A stretch of DNA of 64,000 nucleotides. Source: Mactromeris polynyma. Its lineage: Eukaryota > Mollusca > Bivalvia > Venerida > Mactridae. Below the pieces are notes generated by a model, which worked only from the letters and a program-made list of their open reading frames with translations, had not been told where the DNA came from and ran no database searches. Made by a program: the position numbers and the translations under genes. This document shows, one piece after another, positions 51,660 to 64,000 of the stretch. Each line of letters starts with the position of its first letter. Position 1 is the first letter of the stretch. The stretch is from NCBI GenBank assembly GCA_032209605.1, contig JASFXZ010000003.1, forward strand, positions 9,612,807 to 9,676,806, in the 5' to 3' direction.

Positions 51660-54600
51660 TGTATTTTCTAAATGAGTTTGCTCTAATGTTGCACTAAATT
51701 TTGAGACTATATTAATGTGTTATACTACTTCTGCATAAGAAGATGAGCGCAAGCCGAACTTGTTTGGGGCGTACATTAATACAAAACAAAATGTACATTT
51801 AAAACTCAATTTCAGTGTTTGACTTTGACAAAATTCTTGTTAATACCTGACTAAACGACCGAAAAACTGAAGCGCTTTAGTTGTCTAAAACCAGGTGTAC
51901 TGAATTGTAAGCGTCTAACAGTACTTTGACACTACAACTATAAATCGTTTGCGTCTGAGGAGAAGCATTTATTTCTCTGTAAATATTTCAGATTTATTTT
52001 AGAATTTCGAGTACTCCAATTTTGTCGTCGAACTTGAAATTGTTTCACATGGAGAGATGTCATCTCAAGTGCTTTATACGAAGTGAGAACTGACAGTTTT
52101 GATTCTAATTCAATTATTCTAATAGACCACGTATGGAACCCATTTAACTAAAGATTTTTTGTTAAAATGACACTTTCAATGTACAAAATGAAGCCAATTC
52201 AGACTGGTTGCATTCATTCAAGTCCCCAGGTAACAGTTTTTTTCTTTTGTATCTCGTGTTAAAGCAGCATCACATAGAAGAAGAAGTCAATTGATGTTTT
52301 TGATTGGTTGATTGTATGGAGTGCACCGCCTTGTTGCACAACTGTGCATGACACTCGGCCAATTAACATTTCGGCGACTGAAGGGTCACTCATATTCATC
52401 TGTCAAACGGTGTCGGTTTCAAATCGTGAACAAAACCCTAAATTGAAAAATCAACTAATTTGGAGTATCCCTCCACCAGTATTTGTTATGTTTTGTTCGC
52501 CTGACAACGTGTCGCTTCGGCCGCAAATATTGCGCGCATGTCAACCCCGACCTTAACAAAACTGACCGTCAGAATTGTAATGTTCTTGGTCAAGCAACCA
52601 TAGAATTGAATCAACCTAGCGATATTGTGTCATGCGTTTTAACAATAAATTAGAATATCAATTTGTATAAGTTTACTCGGTAGCCAGGAGCTACACGCTC
52701 ATTGCATGAAGCGACTCCTCACTTGTTTGTGATTATTTCCATGTTAAAAACCCAGGTTTTATCAGTGACATTTGCCCTCCCTGCAAGACGCATACTTTCT
52801 GTGAAACCTTTTAAACATATTGGTGTCAGGTTAGTAATTGATAGAGACAATGGGCTCTCGACCCGTGACACAAGATCGAGTGTACCCCCTGGGGCGCGCA
52901 CATGTTAGGCTTAAATATGAACACGTAAACGATTTGATAGCGAATTAAATGACTACTGATTCTGAGACTGTGTCTCTATCTTTATCGAAATGCTTTTAAA
53001 AACAGCTCGGACCTTTACCAAAGTGTAATTATACTGAAAGTTTGACCATTAATTGATTCAAGAAGTTGTATCATTATATTGGTACATTCAAAGGTAATTT
53101 CAGAATCGATGAAGAAGCTACATTAAGCCGATGAACTTACAGGAAATAAAGACTGCTTATACAGCCATAAACTGGCATGAAAGAGGCGTAGTGGTGGAGG
53201 GAAGAGCGCCTGACTCCTGATCCGAAGGTCGTGGGTTCGATCCCCGCCTTGGATCCGCGAACTTCAGATTTCCTGTACTAGACTCAAGTACTCGACTGCT
53301 CCACAAGAAGGAACCATTGAGAGTGATTTATATAACTTGTGAAGCAAATACATGTATGTAAACCTAAGTTGTGTGCGATATAGTTTCTTATTTAGGCAAT
53401 TTTGAATCCTATACACAACGCACAAAAGTAAGTGTTTATATTTAAGAAAGTGTTTTGAAAATTATTCGACATTGATATAAAAAACGACTGCATAAAACCA
53501 CAAAGTTTAATTGATAGCCAAACAGCAAATAATGCGTGGGTTGTGAATCCAAATTTGGTTGAGTAATATGATGTTATAAATCGCCGCCCAGTATCGGAGT
53601 AATAAACACTTTAGAATTATCAGTTAACAAAAGTACATGTCTTAAACAGGAGTGGCTTCGTATCATAATTTCTTTAATTGCACATTAGTTTTAAAAAAGC
53701 CAGATTTACAACAGCAGGTACTAAGTTTTCGAGAGGGCTATAACAGCAGGTGGAAATACATATTGTTTTTACGGTTAACAATGAATTGCTATATACGGAC
53801 ATAATGTATATACATGGATATCTGTGTGCTTTCTAACAAAGTTTTTATACCTTCTTCTATAGAACCTGCTTACTTATGAAAAGTAATCAAAAACTATACG
53901 TTGACAGTAAATTATTCCAGCATGTATTAAGTATACCCGACTAGGTCCGAAACTCTGAATTTCTTTTCCTTCTTTTATTTTCAATAGTATCATTTATTTC
54001 TAATTCATTGGACTGAACTCGGACAGTAAGCCATACTAGAGGTATGATGTTTTGTTTGGTGACATCTTGGTGAGCTGATGAATTTTAAACATTCAATGTA
54101 GCGCAAATAAAATGATTATAAATTGCCGAGTTCCGTGACATTGGTGTGGTTTAAATGTCCCCTAAATTGGCGTAATTCCCCTTTTAAAGTATCTCCCTAT
54201 CCACGTACAATGAGGGATCACATTAAAATCAGGTAATAATCTGATGCACAATTATATCTGTATGACGTATGAGACGACACGACACATCAGTTAACCATCT
54301 CTCTAATTGGGGATCTTATATTTCATATACTTTTGAATCAAATGCATTTAACCAGAATATACATGAAATAGAATACGTCTATGGCCAATATTTGCGTGAA
54401 GACTGCATGCAGTAATATCCATATTAACTGTATATGCTAAGCTCCTGGATAACGTAGATGGTATATACCAGTGACATGATATCACCCACTAAACAATGCA
54501 ATAAAATATTTAAATCCCTCAAAACTTAATTGTCAAAAAATATTAACTTAGCGGTTACATTAACACAAATATACGACTTTGTTCCATAAATTCATGAAGT

Positions 54601-54870
54601 TTGCATTAGACACTGCTTTAAAGTCAGTTAAAACGTTTCTCATTAGGTAAATTGATTAAGGCTTCATGTTGATTTTGTTATTAATGTTTTGTGGTTTTAA
54701 ACTTGAAGTTTTTCCAGATTCATTTATGATTTCTATGTGAATATATTTCTAATTTCCTGTATGTAATCATATCCGTCTATTATGTTTTATTAACGTACAC
54801 AGAAATGCATTCAAATTCGTGCAACGGCCCAACTGCGTTGTTGGTAGTATTCAATACCACACTCCAGTAT
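51660..54870. other. Gene-free stretch with one SINE
   Basis: No convincing coding exon. A SINE S4 copy sits at 53186-53375; the rest shows no recognised feature. Confidence 0.4.
53186..53375 (+). mobile_element. tRNA-derived SINE (family S4), best copy
   Basis: A-box-like tagtggtggagggaagagcg, B-box gggttcgatcccc, followed by a tail with accattgagagtgattta. The B box is perfect, so this is the most intact member here. Confidence 0.75.
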
Positions 54871-54879
54871 GATGGGAAA

Positions 54880-54935
54880 TATCGATAGAAGAGCGCATGC
54901 GTCAACTTCTATGGTGGCGGGAAATTCAAAATGTC
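54880..54935. promoter_or_regulatory. Promoter-like motif cluster
   Basis: Within 56 bp: TATCGATA (DRE-type, 54880-54887), GCGCATGCGT (NRF1-type, 54893-54902), GGCGGGAAA (E2F-type, 54916-54924), then an ATG at 54931 that opens only a short frame. These motifs cluster in animal housekeeping promoters. No first exon can be confirmed on either strand. Confidence 0.35.
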
Positions 54936-54999
54936 GCTGCACCAGTTTCTGCCTATCTTAGGGATTTCTGTAGTTTAATTAGGGCTATAAATGCATTTT

Positions 55000-57890
55000 G
55001 CCATAAAATATTTGATTTGAAATACAATGGACTTTATGTGTGCGCCGTCTAGTGGTTTGCTTTGATTTATTTTCGTTAAAATGTGTCTGAAAAGCGCAGC
55101 ACATTGCCGGCGCTGTAAAGCAAAGGGGACCTGTGATCCTTTATGTGAAAGTTCCCTAAAAACCGACACCTGGTTCAATTTTTCTCATTTGTTTCAAAGC
55201 TTTCGAAGTTCAATATGCCAATCTATTAAATTCTATACGTAATGGAAATGAAAATGATTCATTAATCACGCAGAACCGGATTTCAAAACCGCTCCGAATC
55301 ACCCACCTGCATTGAAAAAAGGAGACATTTCAGAGTACAACCGCAGTTGCAGAGACAAATTTATTAACCTACGATGTTTTTCCGCAAGTACTTTATGCCT
55401 CATGGTGCGTATGCAATCAATTTATAAGAGTTCTTCCGAGATAAGAATCAAACAGACGTGGCTCTGCAGCCATCGCACGTGTATGGGCGACGAACATGGC
55501 GCGCAGCCTCTCAGACGCTCCCCAAAACATTCCAATCTGCCAATCAAGTAAGATAAGCTACAACGCTGAATGACTTTGTTCGGTCCTACCTGCTGCGTTT
55601 AGTTCCAATTGACGTCAATATGTTCCATCTGAGGTCCAGGGTTCAAGAGCGTTGCACATGTTTAGCATCGCGTTAAGACTCATTTAGCGAGGATCTCCTT
55701 TCTTTCAGAGTGCAGCCACATTGCAGCCTTACTGCAAAGGTCATTTAAGTGGTGTTGATTATATCGTTCAGTTGGCATATTCGGTAAAAATACGAGTGTT
55801 TGGAGACGCCATTAAGTTTAGATTGCATTATGATCATACTCGGCATACACGAAGCGCTGGTACATATTGCATCATACCATATGTTATCATTAATGTTTTT
55901 GTCCACTTAGAATGAAATGCGGTTCCAATGTTTGGCACTGACGGCAATATGGCATTATATTCTGAAACGGAAATTCGTGCATTTTGTCAAATGAGATCAA
56001 GCATTGTCACCATTGAGAGCTATAATAATTCGAACATTTCAATTGTTCGGGGTTGCTTCTGTCTACTGTTACATGCGATGTTTTTGTCTGGCTTGAAGAG
56101 GTGGCCCAATCATTGCTTACTCGCATTACAAAATCAAACAAGCACAGCGTACAAAAGCTGCTTTTATTGCTGCTTAAGTTACTAATCGCCCAAATGTTAT
56201 CTAAATTGGTTAAATGAAACGTTCATTTTTGCACTATCATGCACATCTATTTTGTCAAAATGTGACATACGTTGATTGCAAACACGTTGGCTTCCCTTGT
56301 GTTCATTGTCGTCGAAGTGCTAAATGTGCCGCATATTGCTGCCCTTTGTCGCCATATAAACAACGAATACGGCTATTCGCACGGATTATGGGAAATCAAA
56401 GACTTGCACTTTGCAATCGCACGAACCTTGGACCACCAACTGCAGTCAATTCCACGCACTAACATCAAATGCAAAAGAATAAAGTGTTTGCAAGTGGGGC
56501 GGTTGGAAATGCCAACACGACATTTCACAAAAGCTCTGTCACATCATTGTACCCGTCACACGTATAATTGACACGAGGGAACTTCCCCTCCCCGCCCCCC
56601 TCTGGTGGCATTAGTGTGCCATGAACAATACACAAATGTATGGTACACGTTCAGGTGCACTAGTATATAAGTCCTGCAAGAACAATTATTCTGCTACGGT
56701 GCTACCCTTATTAACATCACTGACAAGAATGTATCAACGATATTCGTCGCCCGATCAATAAATGAGATAATGCGCAATACGGGACATGGAATCTCTTTTA
56801 GTAATGCAAGACCTAATCGTCTCTTGGTGCTTTGACCAAATTAGTAAATGAAATGAGTGACTTCGTTATAACTGATAATAAGTAACATGTAGCAAAAGCT
56901 GTGATAACATTATGTAACTCTAATATATTCTCCCACCTTTTTGGCACCAAACTGCACTGAAGATATAGGTTTACATATTTTACTTACAACATCTTTAAAA
57001 AACAGAAATCCGCAAAAGCATGTGCCTGTGAGTATGTTGAAGCCATGTAGCTTTGTTTTGCCATTTCGTATTGAAGATGTTAGAAAAGGTATTGCATATT
57101 GTTAACAGTTGCTTGCAAAACAGCAACACATCTTATTTCCGAAACAACGATTTCAGTAAAAATAAAATATCATATAGTTTCGGTAAACCATTTCGACAGT
57201 TCGATTAAATTATGACAGAAACACTTAGAGCAAGTTTTGTTTACGTGTAATATTAACATCACATACTTCATTAATTGCCTTTTGAGTAAAAATCGCACAT
57301 TGCATGTTTGAGAACATTTAGACGAGCGTGGCTGACTGCTTGTAGTGAGCATGTTTAGTTGTATTTCGCTTTATGCATATAAATTAACAGTTTCTAATCA
57401 TTCCATCATTGCGCATTTTTGCATCATATCCTTTAACAACCATTTCTGATTTAATGTTTGTTAATTATTGTTTCCGAATAAAGCAGTCCGTTCCTTAAAT
57501 GGGAGCCCGACGACATTAAATAATGAACTTCTTCCTTAAAATCGATTAAAACCAGGACAAATGGATATGTTAAGCTTCTATGCAAGATTGTGATGTTATT
57601 TGGCGTATAATACATAACAATATCAAAACTTAACGCTAATTGTGTTACATTTTTTACCTCTATTATTTTTTGGTAAGATAGTATGTATATAGTTCCACAA
57701 ATGCGATAGCATTTGCTTTAATTTTCTACAAAATACCTGCTGTTTTATATATGTACAGAATTTTGATAATAAAGTTAAAGTACGATACCATAGTGAAGGG
57801 AAATGCACTCTTACATATTGGGGTGTTTTAATGTATTCGTTTATGAAGTAGGTTCTTTACTAGCATTAGCAACACATACTCTATACATAT
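55000..57890. other. Gene-free stretch, CpG-containing
   Basis: Several short open frames (for example 55312-55551, 56272-56571) but none with a recognisable protein, splice context or repeat. It could hold untranslated or non-coding exons driven by the cluster at 54880; nothing shows this directly. Confidence 0.3.
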
Positions 57891-57899
57891 ATATCTATA

Positions 57900-58069
57900 C
57901 AGTACAACCTTGATACTAAGACCACCCTTGGGAAACTGGTCTTAATGTTGAGATGGTCTTAATATTGAGGTTAAATAAAGAGCAAAACAATGAGAATGGA
58001 CTTGAAAATTGTGTTCTTAAAATTGAGGTGGTCTTATTATTGAGGTGGTCTTTAAGTGTGGTTTACTTG
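57900..58069. mobile_element. MITE family A
   Basis: cagtacaaccttgatactaa ... ggtctttaagtgtggtttac. Confidence 0.75.
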
Positions 58070-59520
58070 TATAATCATATTCAACTCGATTTTGAAAAGG
58101 AAGTATCGGGGAAAAAGCATTTGGACATGCAGACCAATTCTCGGAAGAAGCAACCGGTAATTGGACTCGCACTAAATGTATTTTCACCACAAACACTCCT
58201 GTAGCATAAAAGTCGGACATTTCAGTACTTTGATTTCAATCGCTGTTTATAATCTCGACTGTATGACTACGAGTTACAAAGTTATAACAAATACAGAAAT
58301 AAAAATTGCGCATCTGTGTTAAATGAGTTGATACTGTGCAATTATGCAATTTGACTGATAAGCGAAGATTAATTCACCAAAAAATCTAAAGAATTAATTC
58401 AGAAATAGACAATTACAGGTTAGTAAATCTCGAAAAAAAGTTAAAATGTCATTCAAGTTTTCACGCAGTGTCATTTTGGTGTTTTCTCAATCTGACCTTC
58501 GGGTTACGTAATAATAGTCTTTATTTTTTTATAAATTTTAATATTCGTTGGTTTTTTTACTAATCCTAGTCGAACAGACGCGAAAACATTATGCACTCTG
58601 ACCTCAAATCTATAAAAAAATATGCCACTTATTCGTGCAAACGCTTTTTTCCGCATTTTCATTCACTTAAAAATGTGCATAAGACAAAACAGTTATAAAA
58701 AAACAGATGTAATATCGGTTTCACTTTTTATGGCACGCTTTAACAAAACTCAATTCAGATTTGTCCGTATGTCTAACAAGTATTTTCTATTGTCGATGGA
58801 AAACTTGTATTTACAATGAGTGATAAATTTGCACTAGTACTAAGGTTTTAAAAAACATGTCAGATGTGTTTTATTACCGCAAATATTTATTTTAAAAAAT
58901 GCACTCTCTTATTATTCAAACACACATGGTGGGTGTGCGCAAAAGCGATATAACCCCATTGTTCGCCGATGCATTCAATACGGTATCATCTTTATGACAG
59001 CTATAGTTTGTGATTTTTCTGTCAATAATTTTATGATTATTATTCCGTGTCTAATATTCAGGAGTCATGTCATACAACAATAACCGGTAGGTGTACGGTC
59101 TTGGCTGAACTTTTCCCTAAACTATGTCACGTGGGTAATGGCCGCAATTGTAACATTTCTCAATGCATGAGCGATACGCCCCATTACAACTGTCATATTA
59201 TGCGAAATTGTCGGCATTTTCTTTCAATATTGCATTAAACGTAATGTTAATTACGTTCAAAAGGCACTGTGTCATAATTTCAGATTTTTATGACCTACCG
59301 TACAAAAAACAGATTTTTTGGCAATTTAGCGATTTAGAATAAAATTTGCAACCGCACATAAACGTCGATCGATGCGAAGAATACAAATGCAATCTACATA
59401 AGAACCTCAATACTCCAAAAGCAGATAAGGAACACAATTTTTAATTAATGATTTTGGTAAACTACGGAAGATCGGCATTGACTTTTGAAAGTTTTTCATT
59501 TCGTAATTTCTAAAAATGCC
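58070..59520. other. Gene-free AT-rich stretch
   Basis: I see no gene, RNA or repeat structure here. Confidence 0.4.
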
Positions 59521-59619
59521 GAATCGTGAATTCACAGTCTATGAATTCGCGTTTTCAAGCCAAATCATGAAATTGTGATCGGTGAATTCGCACAGTTTAG
59601 GACATACTTAACGGTTGGA

Positions 59620-60075
59620 CAATTTCATCCACAATGTTAAATCATGAACTGTGAAGTTTATAAGTTCATTGTTCATGACTTCATCAGTTTATCCAAAATG
59701 TAACGTCTTGAATTGTGATTTTAGTGAAGACCATAATTTCATTGTTCGTGAATTCATGAGTTTATCCAAAATGTTACGTCTTGAATTGTCACTTTAGTGA
59801 TGACCATAATTTCATTGTTCATGAATTCATAAGTTTATCCAAAATGTAACGTCTTGAATTGTGACCTTAGTGATGACCATAATTTCATTGTTCATGAATT
59901 CATGAGTTTATCCAAAATGTAATGTCTTGAATTGTGACTTTAGTGATGACCATAATTTCATTGTTCATGAATTCATGAGTTTATCCAAAACGTTACATCT
60001 TGTATTGTGATTTTGTGAAGTTCCTTAGTTCATATTTCATGAGTTCACGATTTCATCCAAAAGTTTTAATAATGG
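59620..60075 (+). repeat. 73-bp degenerate tandem repeat
   Basis: About six copies; core gagtttatccaaaatgtaac and gatgaccataatttcattgt. The outer copies are more diverged. Confidence 0.88.
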
Positions 60076-60187
60076 ACTGTGATTTCGTGAAGTTCATGGC
60101 TTCACGTTTCAGGAACAGAACAGAACAGACCAGAAAGTTCATTATTGAGTAAAGCAACTAAAGCTCATCGTCAGTTACAAATATATA

Positions 60188-60273
60188 CAGTTAAACCTCA
60201 CTTAAACACCATCTCAATAATAAGACCAGTTTTCAAGGGTCCCAAAGGTGGTCATATTAGCGATGTTTTACTG
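60188..60273. mobile_element. MITE family A, short form
   Basis: cagttaaacctcacttaaac ... gatgttttactg, only 86 bp: the two arms with little interior. Confidence 0.78.
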
Positions 60274-60666
60274 TACACAGAAGTCATGAAATCGACATAA
60301 AATCATCATTTTAACAAATGTGTACATCAATTACAATAAAGTATAGGCCCTGCTGCTGTAAGAATATATTAGTTTTTCATACATATAAATTTACAGGGCA
60401 TGTGATGGTATTAACAGAGGATAACAAAACAAAAATAGATAGGACATGAAATAAGGAATATATGAAGTCACTAACGGTCTGTCGTAGAAAACACTTATTG
60501 TCACAATACCCTGCTGTTTCAGTCGACGATTTGACAAAAGGGGTAGTAGACATATCTTTAAAAACAAGTGTGCCGAATTTACCTGGCATTGAATTCTTTT
60601 ATAGTGTTACATGTATATTGATAAAAACAAGATCTTTACCCGATATTTACTTCGATAAATATTTAC

Positions 60667-60745
60667 AGTGAAGCCTGAATAATAAGACCACCATTGATTC
60701 TGAAGAAACTCGGTCTTAGTTCTGGGATGGTCTGAATATGGACTT
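60667..60745. mobile_element. MITE family A left-end fragment
   Basis: cagtgaagcctgaataataa followed by gaccaccattgattctgaag, as at 26661-26834. Confidence 0.6.
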
Positions 60746-61806
60746 AAAATACGGCTGTAGTGTGATCCACAATTTAGTACTTAACTATTACACATGAATA
60801 CAACACAGATGAATAAATCACATGACTGTCATTTCTATCACTGTACAGAAACATGTTGCTTTTACATTTTATAACTTTGCACCGATCCAAACCACGGCTT
60901 GTCGGTGATACAGGACCTGTTGATCACCTAACATGGTTCGACCACACTAAAGTGACAATACCTGCACAAACCAACACTTGTTTGATTTTTTTATTCTTCT
61001 TCACACGTGGACGATGTTGCCTCGGGAAACTATTTAGATCGTTTTATTCTCAGAATCGCCTGCATAACAGATGGAACCAGAACGTAAACTTTTTCAAACA
61101 GTGTTACTATTTATAGAATGCATCAACAACACGTGACCAGCGCCGAACATTTATACGTAAGTCGACGATGTGGAACGTTGCTGCAAAATTATAAGCAATA
61201 AAATAACTATTATGCAAATGAAACACCGACTTAATTGGAAATAGCAGAAGGCATGACTTCATTTACTCCTGCACCGAGTTAACTTGCAGTCGGAACACTT
61301 CCGTCGCGGTCCGAAACAAGACTCGAATTGTGGACGGAACTATATGCACCGACATTCATTATTCAGTATAACTCTGTATCATGGTAGTAATTTTTCGCCA
61401 CTTTACATGTTACAATGGTCTTACAAAAGCATTCCGAATGACGCGCTGAGAATCGTAACAGCTCGGCCATTGTCGGTAGTTTCCGGAAAGGTTAATGTAA
61501 AAGTAAACCTCAGATGTTTAGCACTTAAATTTGCTACAAACGAGACTAGAATACCAACTGTCCCCTTGAAGGCAGTTTCGGGATAATCATCCCCGCTTTA
61601 TAATAAATGTGATGCAGAGTTATAGGACTTGTTGCACTCTACACCGTACATCAAACTTACCTGCAAGCTAGACTGTGTCTCGAAAAAAACACTAGACGGT
61701 GTCTGGAAACCATTAAGTATTTTCAACATGACTTTATACTTGTAAAGTTCAATTAAATCAACCTCCTGTATCACTTAAAATGATTTAATCCTGAATGCTG
61801 TTAATA

Positions 61807-63255
61807 CAGTTAAACCTCTCCATAGCAACACCCTTTGGGAGATGCACAGTCCGGTTGTTGTTGACGGATTGTTGCTCTAAAGAGGTAATGTCGATAGTAT
61901 TGTTCTTGCGATAAAATTAATAATATTGTGGAAGAGAGGTTGTTGCTCTAGAGAGCTTTGATTGATAGTGAAAATTGATAATATTGTGGAAGAAAGCTTG
62001 TTGCTCTAGAGAGCTTTGATTGATAGTGAAAATTGATAATATTGTTGAAGAGAGGTTGTTGCTCTAGAGAGCTTAGATGGATAGTGAAAATTGATAATAT
62101 TGTGGAAGAAAGCTTGTTGCTCTAGAGAGCTTTGATTGATAGTGAAAATTGATAATATTGTTGAAGAGAGGTTGTTGCTCTAGAGAGCTTAGATGGATAG
62201 TGAAAATTGATAATATTGTGGAAGAGAGGTTGTTGCTCTAGAGAGCTTTGATTGATAGTGAAAATTGATAATATTGTGGAAGAGAGGTTGTTGCTCTAGA
62301 GAGCTTTGATTGATAGTGAAAATTGATAGTATTGTTGAAGAGAGGTTGTTGGTCTAGAGAGTTTATATTGATAGTGAAAATTGATAATATTGTGGAAGAG
62401 AGGTTGTTGCTCTAGAGAGCTTAGATGGATAGTGAAAATTGATAATATTGTGGAAGAGAGGTTGTTGCTCTAGAGAGCTTGGATGGATAGTGAAAATTGA
62501 TAATATTGTGGAAGAGAGGTTGTTGCTCTAGAGAGCTTTGATTGATAGTGAAAATTGATAATATTGTGGAAGAGAGGTTGTTGCTCTAGAGAGCTTGGAT
62601 GGATAGTGAAAATTGATAATATTGTGGAAGAGAGGTTGTTGCTCTAGAGAGCTTTGATTGATAGTGAAAATTGATAGTATTGTTGAAGAGAGGTTGTTGG
62701 TCTAGAGAGCTTGGATGGATAGTGAAAATTGATAAAATGGTTGAAGAGAGGTTGTTGCTCTAGAGAGCTTTGATTGATAGTGAAAATTGATAATATTGTG
62801 GAAGAGAGGTTGTTGCTCTAGAGAGCTTTGATTGATAGTGAAAATTGATAATATTGTGGAAGAGAGGTTGTTGCTCTAGAGAGCTTTGATTGATAGTGAA
62901 AATTGATAATATTGTGGAAGAGAGATTGTTGCTCTTGAGAGCTTTGATTGATAGTGAAAATTGATAATATTGTTGAAGAGAGGTTGTTGCTCTAGAGAGC
63001 TTTGATTGATAGTGAAAATTGATAATATTGTGGAAGAGAGATTGTTGCTCTAGAGAGCTTTGATTGATAGTGAAAATTGATAATATTGTTGAAGAGAGAT
63101 TGTTGCTCTAGAGAGCTTTGATTGATAGTGAAAATTGATAATATTGTTGAAGAGAGGTTGTTGCTCTAGAGAGCTTAGATGGGTAGTGAAAATTGATAAT
63201 ATTTTTGAAGAGAGGTTGTTGGTCTGAAGAGGGTCGCTGTAGAGAGGTTATACTG
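61807..63255. mobile_element. MITE family C expanded by a 58-bp array
   Basis: Left end cagttaaacctctccatagc, right end gagaggttatactg, TA flanks. Nearly all of the 1.45 kb interior is a 58-bp tandem repeat whose unit is related to the element's own arms (gaagagaggttgttgctcta). Confidence 0.82.
61920..63235 (+). repeat. 58-bp satellite, about 22 copies
   Basis: Unit core gagaggttgttgctctagag plus gatagtgaaaattgataata. Variant positions (tttgattgat / tagatggat; tgtgg / tgttg) alternate in blocks, suggesting higher-order amplification. Confidence 0.96.
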
Positions 63256-63550
63256 TATTTAGTCCAGTGTTACAAATATGATCATCAGAAACATTCATTC
63301 TGACATTGTATCATTACTTCGTTAATTATATGCATTGAACAAACACTTAAGTATGCCAGGTTAATAATGTTATGCATACATTAACAAGACTGTATTTATA
63401 CGTCTAGTCTTCATCGAATTAACATTTTGCATACTGCTTATGCTTTATAATGTGTTCGTTTGCTTTTATTTTTTATAGACGGAACGTTAAAAGTTGAGGT
63501 TCACGGACAATTATCTAGAATATCTATGTATGTCTTATATTGAAATTATA

Positions 63551-63968
63551 CAGTAAAAGCTCAATAATAAGACCATCAATGTGACCCTTGAAAGCTGGTC
63601 TTCTTGTTGAGGTGGTCTACTTATTGATGTTGAATACAGAGCAAAACAGTGAAAATGGACTTGAAATCGTTTTCTTTATTTTTCGATGTGAGCCCTGCTA
63701 GGAGATTTACAACCTCTGTAAGTGACGTCATTTCAAGCAAACGCAACATGTGATGTCATTATTTGCAAAACAGGAGACAATATTTACTCCATATGAACAC
63801 TTCGTTTATATAGCCATATGGGGCAAATATTGCTTACTGTCAGTATATGGTGACGTCATAAGTGAAGTTTTCTGGAAATGCCGTCACTTAAAGAAGAGGT
63901 TGGAAATCGTACAGCGGCGCTCATGCGGTCTTATTATAGAGGTGGTCTTTAAGCGATGTGTTACTATA
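63551..63968. mobile_element. MITE family A interrupted by MITE family F
   Basis: Left part cagtaaaagctcaataataa to about 63688; right part cggtcttattatagaggtgg from 63926. The middle is a full family F element, so A is older than the F insertion. Confidence 0.85.
63689..63923. mobile_element. MITE family F nested in family A
   Basis: tgagccctgctaggagattt ... acagcggcgctca, 235 bp, same interior as 6072-6316 and 35044-35273. Confidence 0.85.
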
Positions 63969-64000
63969 TATTCTTATAGTGTCACTTAATATAATGAATT

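Noticed and set aside
53186..53262. Possible tRNA gene with a perfect B box
   Set aside because: The downstream tail is shared with other S4 copies, and the acceptor stem does not pair convincingly, so I call it a SINE.
55312..56571. Cluster of 80-100-residue plus-strand frames
   Set aside because: Overlapping frames without recognisable protein features; fits a CpG-richer patch with fewer stop codons.

Overview
This is an animal nuclear genome segment. It is AT-rich, has long introns with GT..AG borders, and carries no bacterial gene layout. Dense short inverted-repeat transposons (MITEs), tRNA-derived SINEs and minisatellites, together with the form of the two genes, suggest a marine lophotrochozoan invertebrate, probably a mollusc. 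The species cannot be fixed from sequence alone.

Positions 1-37240 (+) hold the 3' part of a prosaposin-like gene. I could join 24 coding exons with consistent splice phases (3090 nt, 1029 residues to the stop with the shortest exon choices). The exons encode a partial first saposin-B domain, nine more complete saposin-B domains, and a C-terminal SapA domain ending in the classic ...AVEHC....VWN. Vertebrate prosaposin has four saposin-B domains, so this is a greatly expanded polysaposin; its 5' end lies before the window. Domains 5 and 6 come from a tandem genomic duplication of about 2 kb. In both copies a 69-bp in-frame unit that includes the 5' splice site has been amplified (5 and 4 copies).

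The 11.6-kb intron inside domain 4 carries a complete four-exon gene on the opposite strand (15130 to 11821). It encodes a 383-residue rhodopsin-class G-protein-coupled receptor, most like invertebrate peptide (FMRFamide-type) receptors, but with several canonical motifs changed.

From about 37.3 to 64 kb I find the prosaposin 3' UTR and then a gene desert with no supported host gene: MITEs, SINEs, one probable LINE 3' remnant, a promoter-like motif cluster near 54.9 kb, and six or so minisatellites. Several MITE families share CAGTnnAACCTC-like ends and TA flanks (pogo/Tigger-like). Three of the largest tandem arrays (17, 57 and 58 bp units) lie inside such MITEs. One array at 40.9-41.4 kb is a 29-bp repeat of a tRNA-type B box.

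The polysaposin is expected to be secreted or lysosomal and cut into separate lipid-binding saposins. The nested receptor is unrelated in function, and only its location links the two genes.
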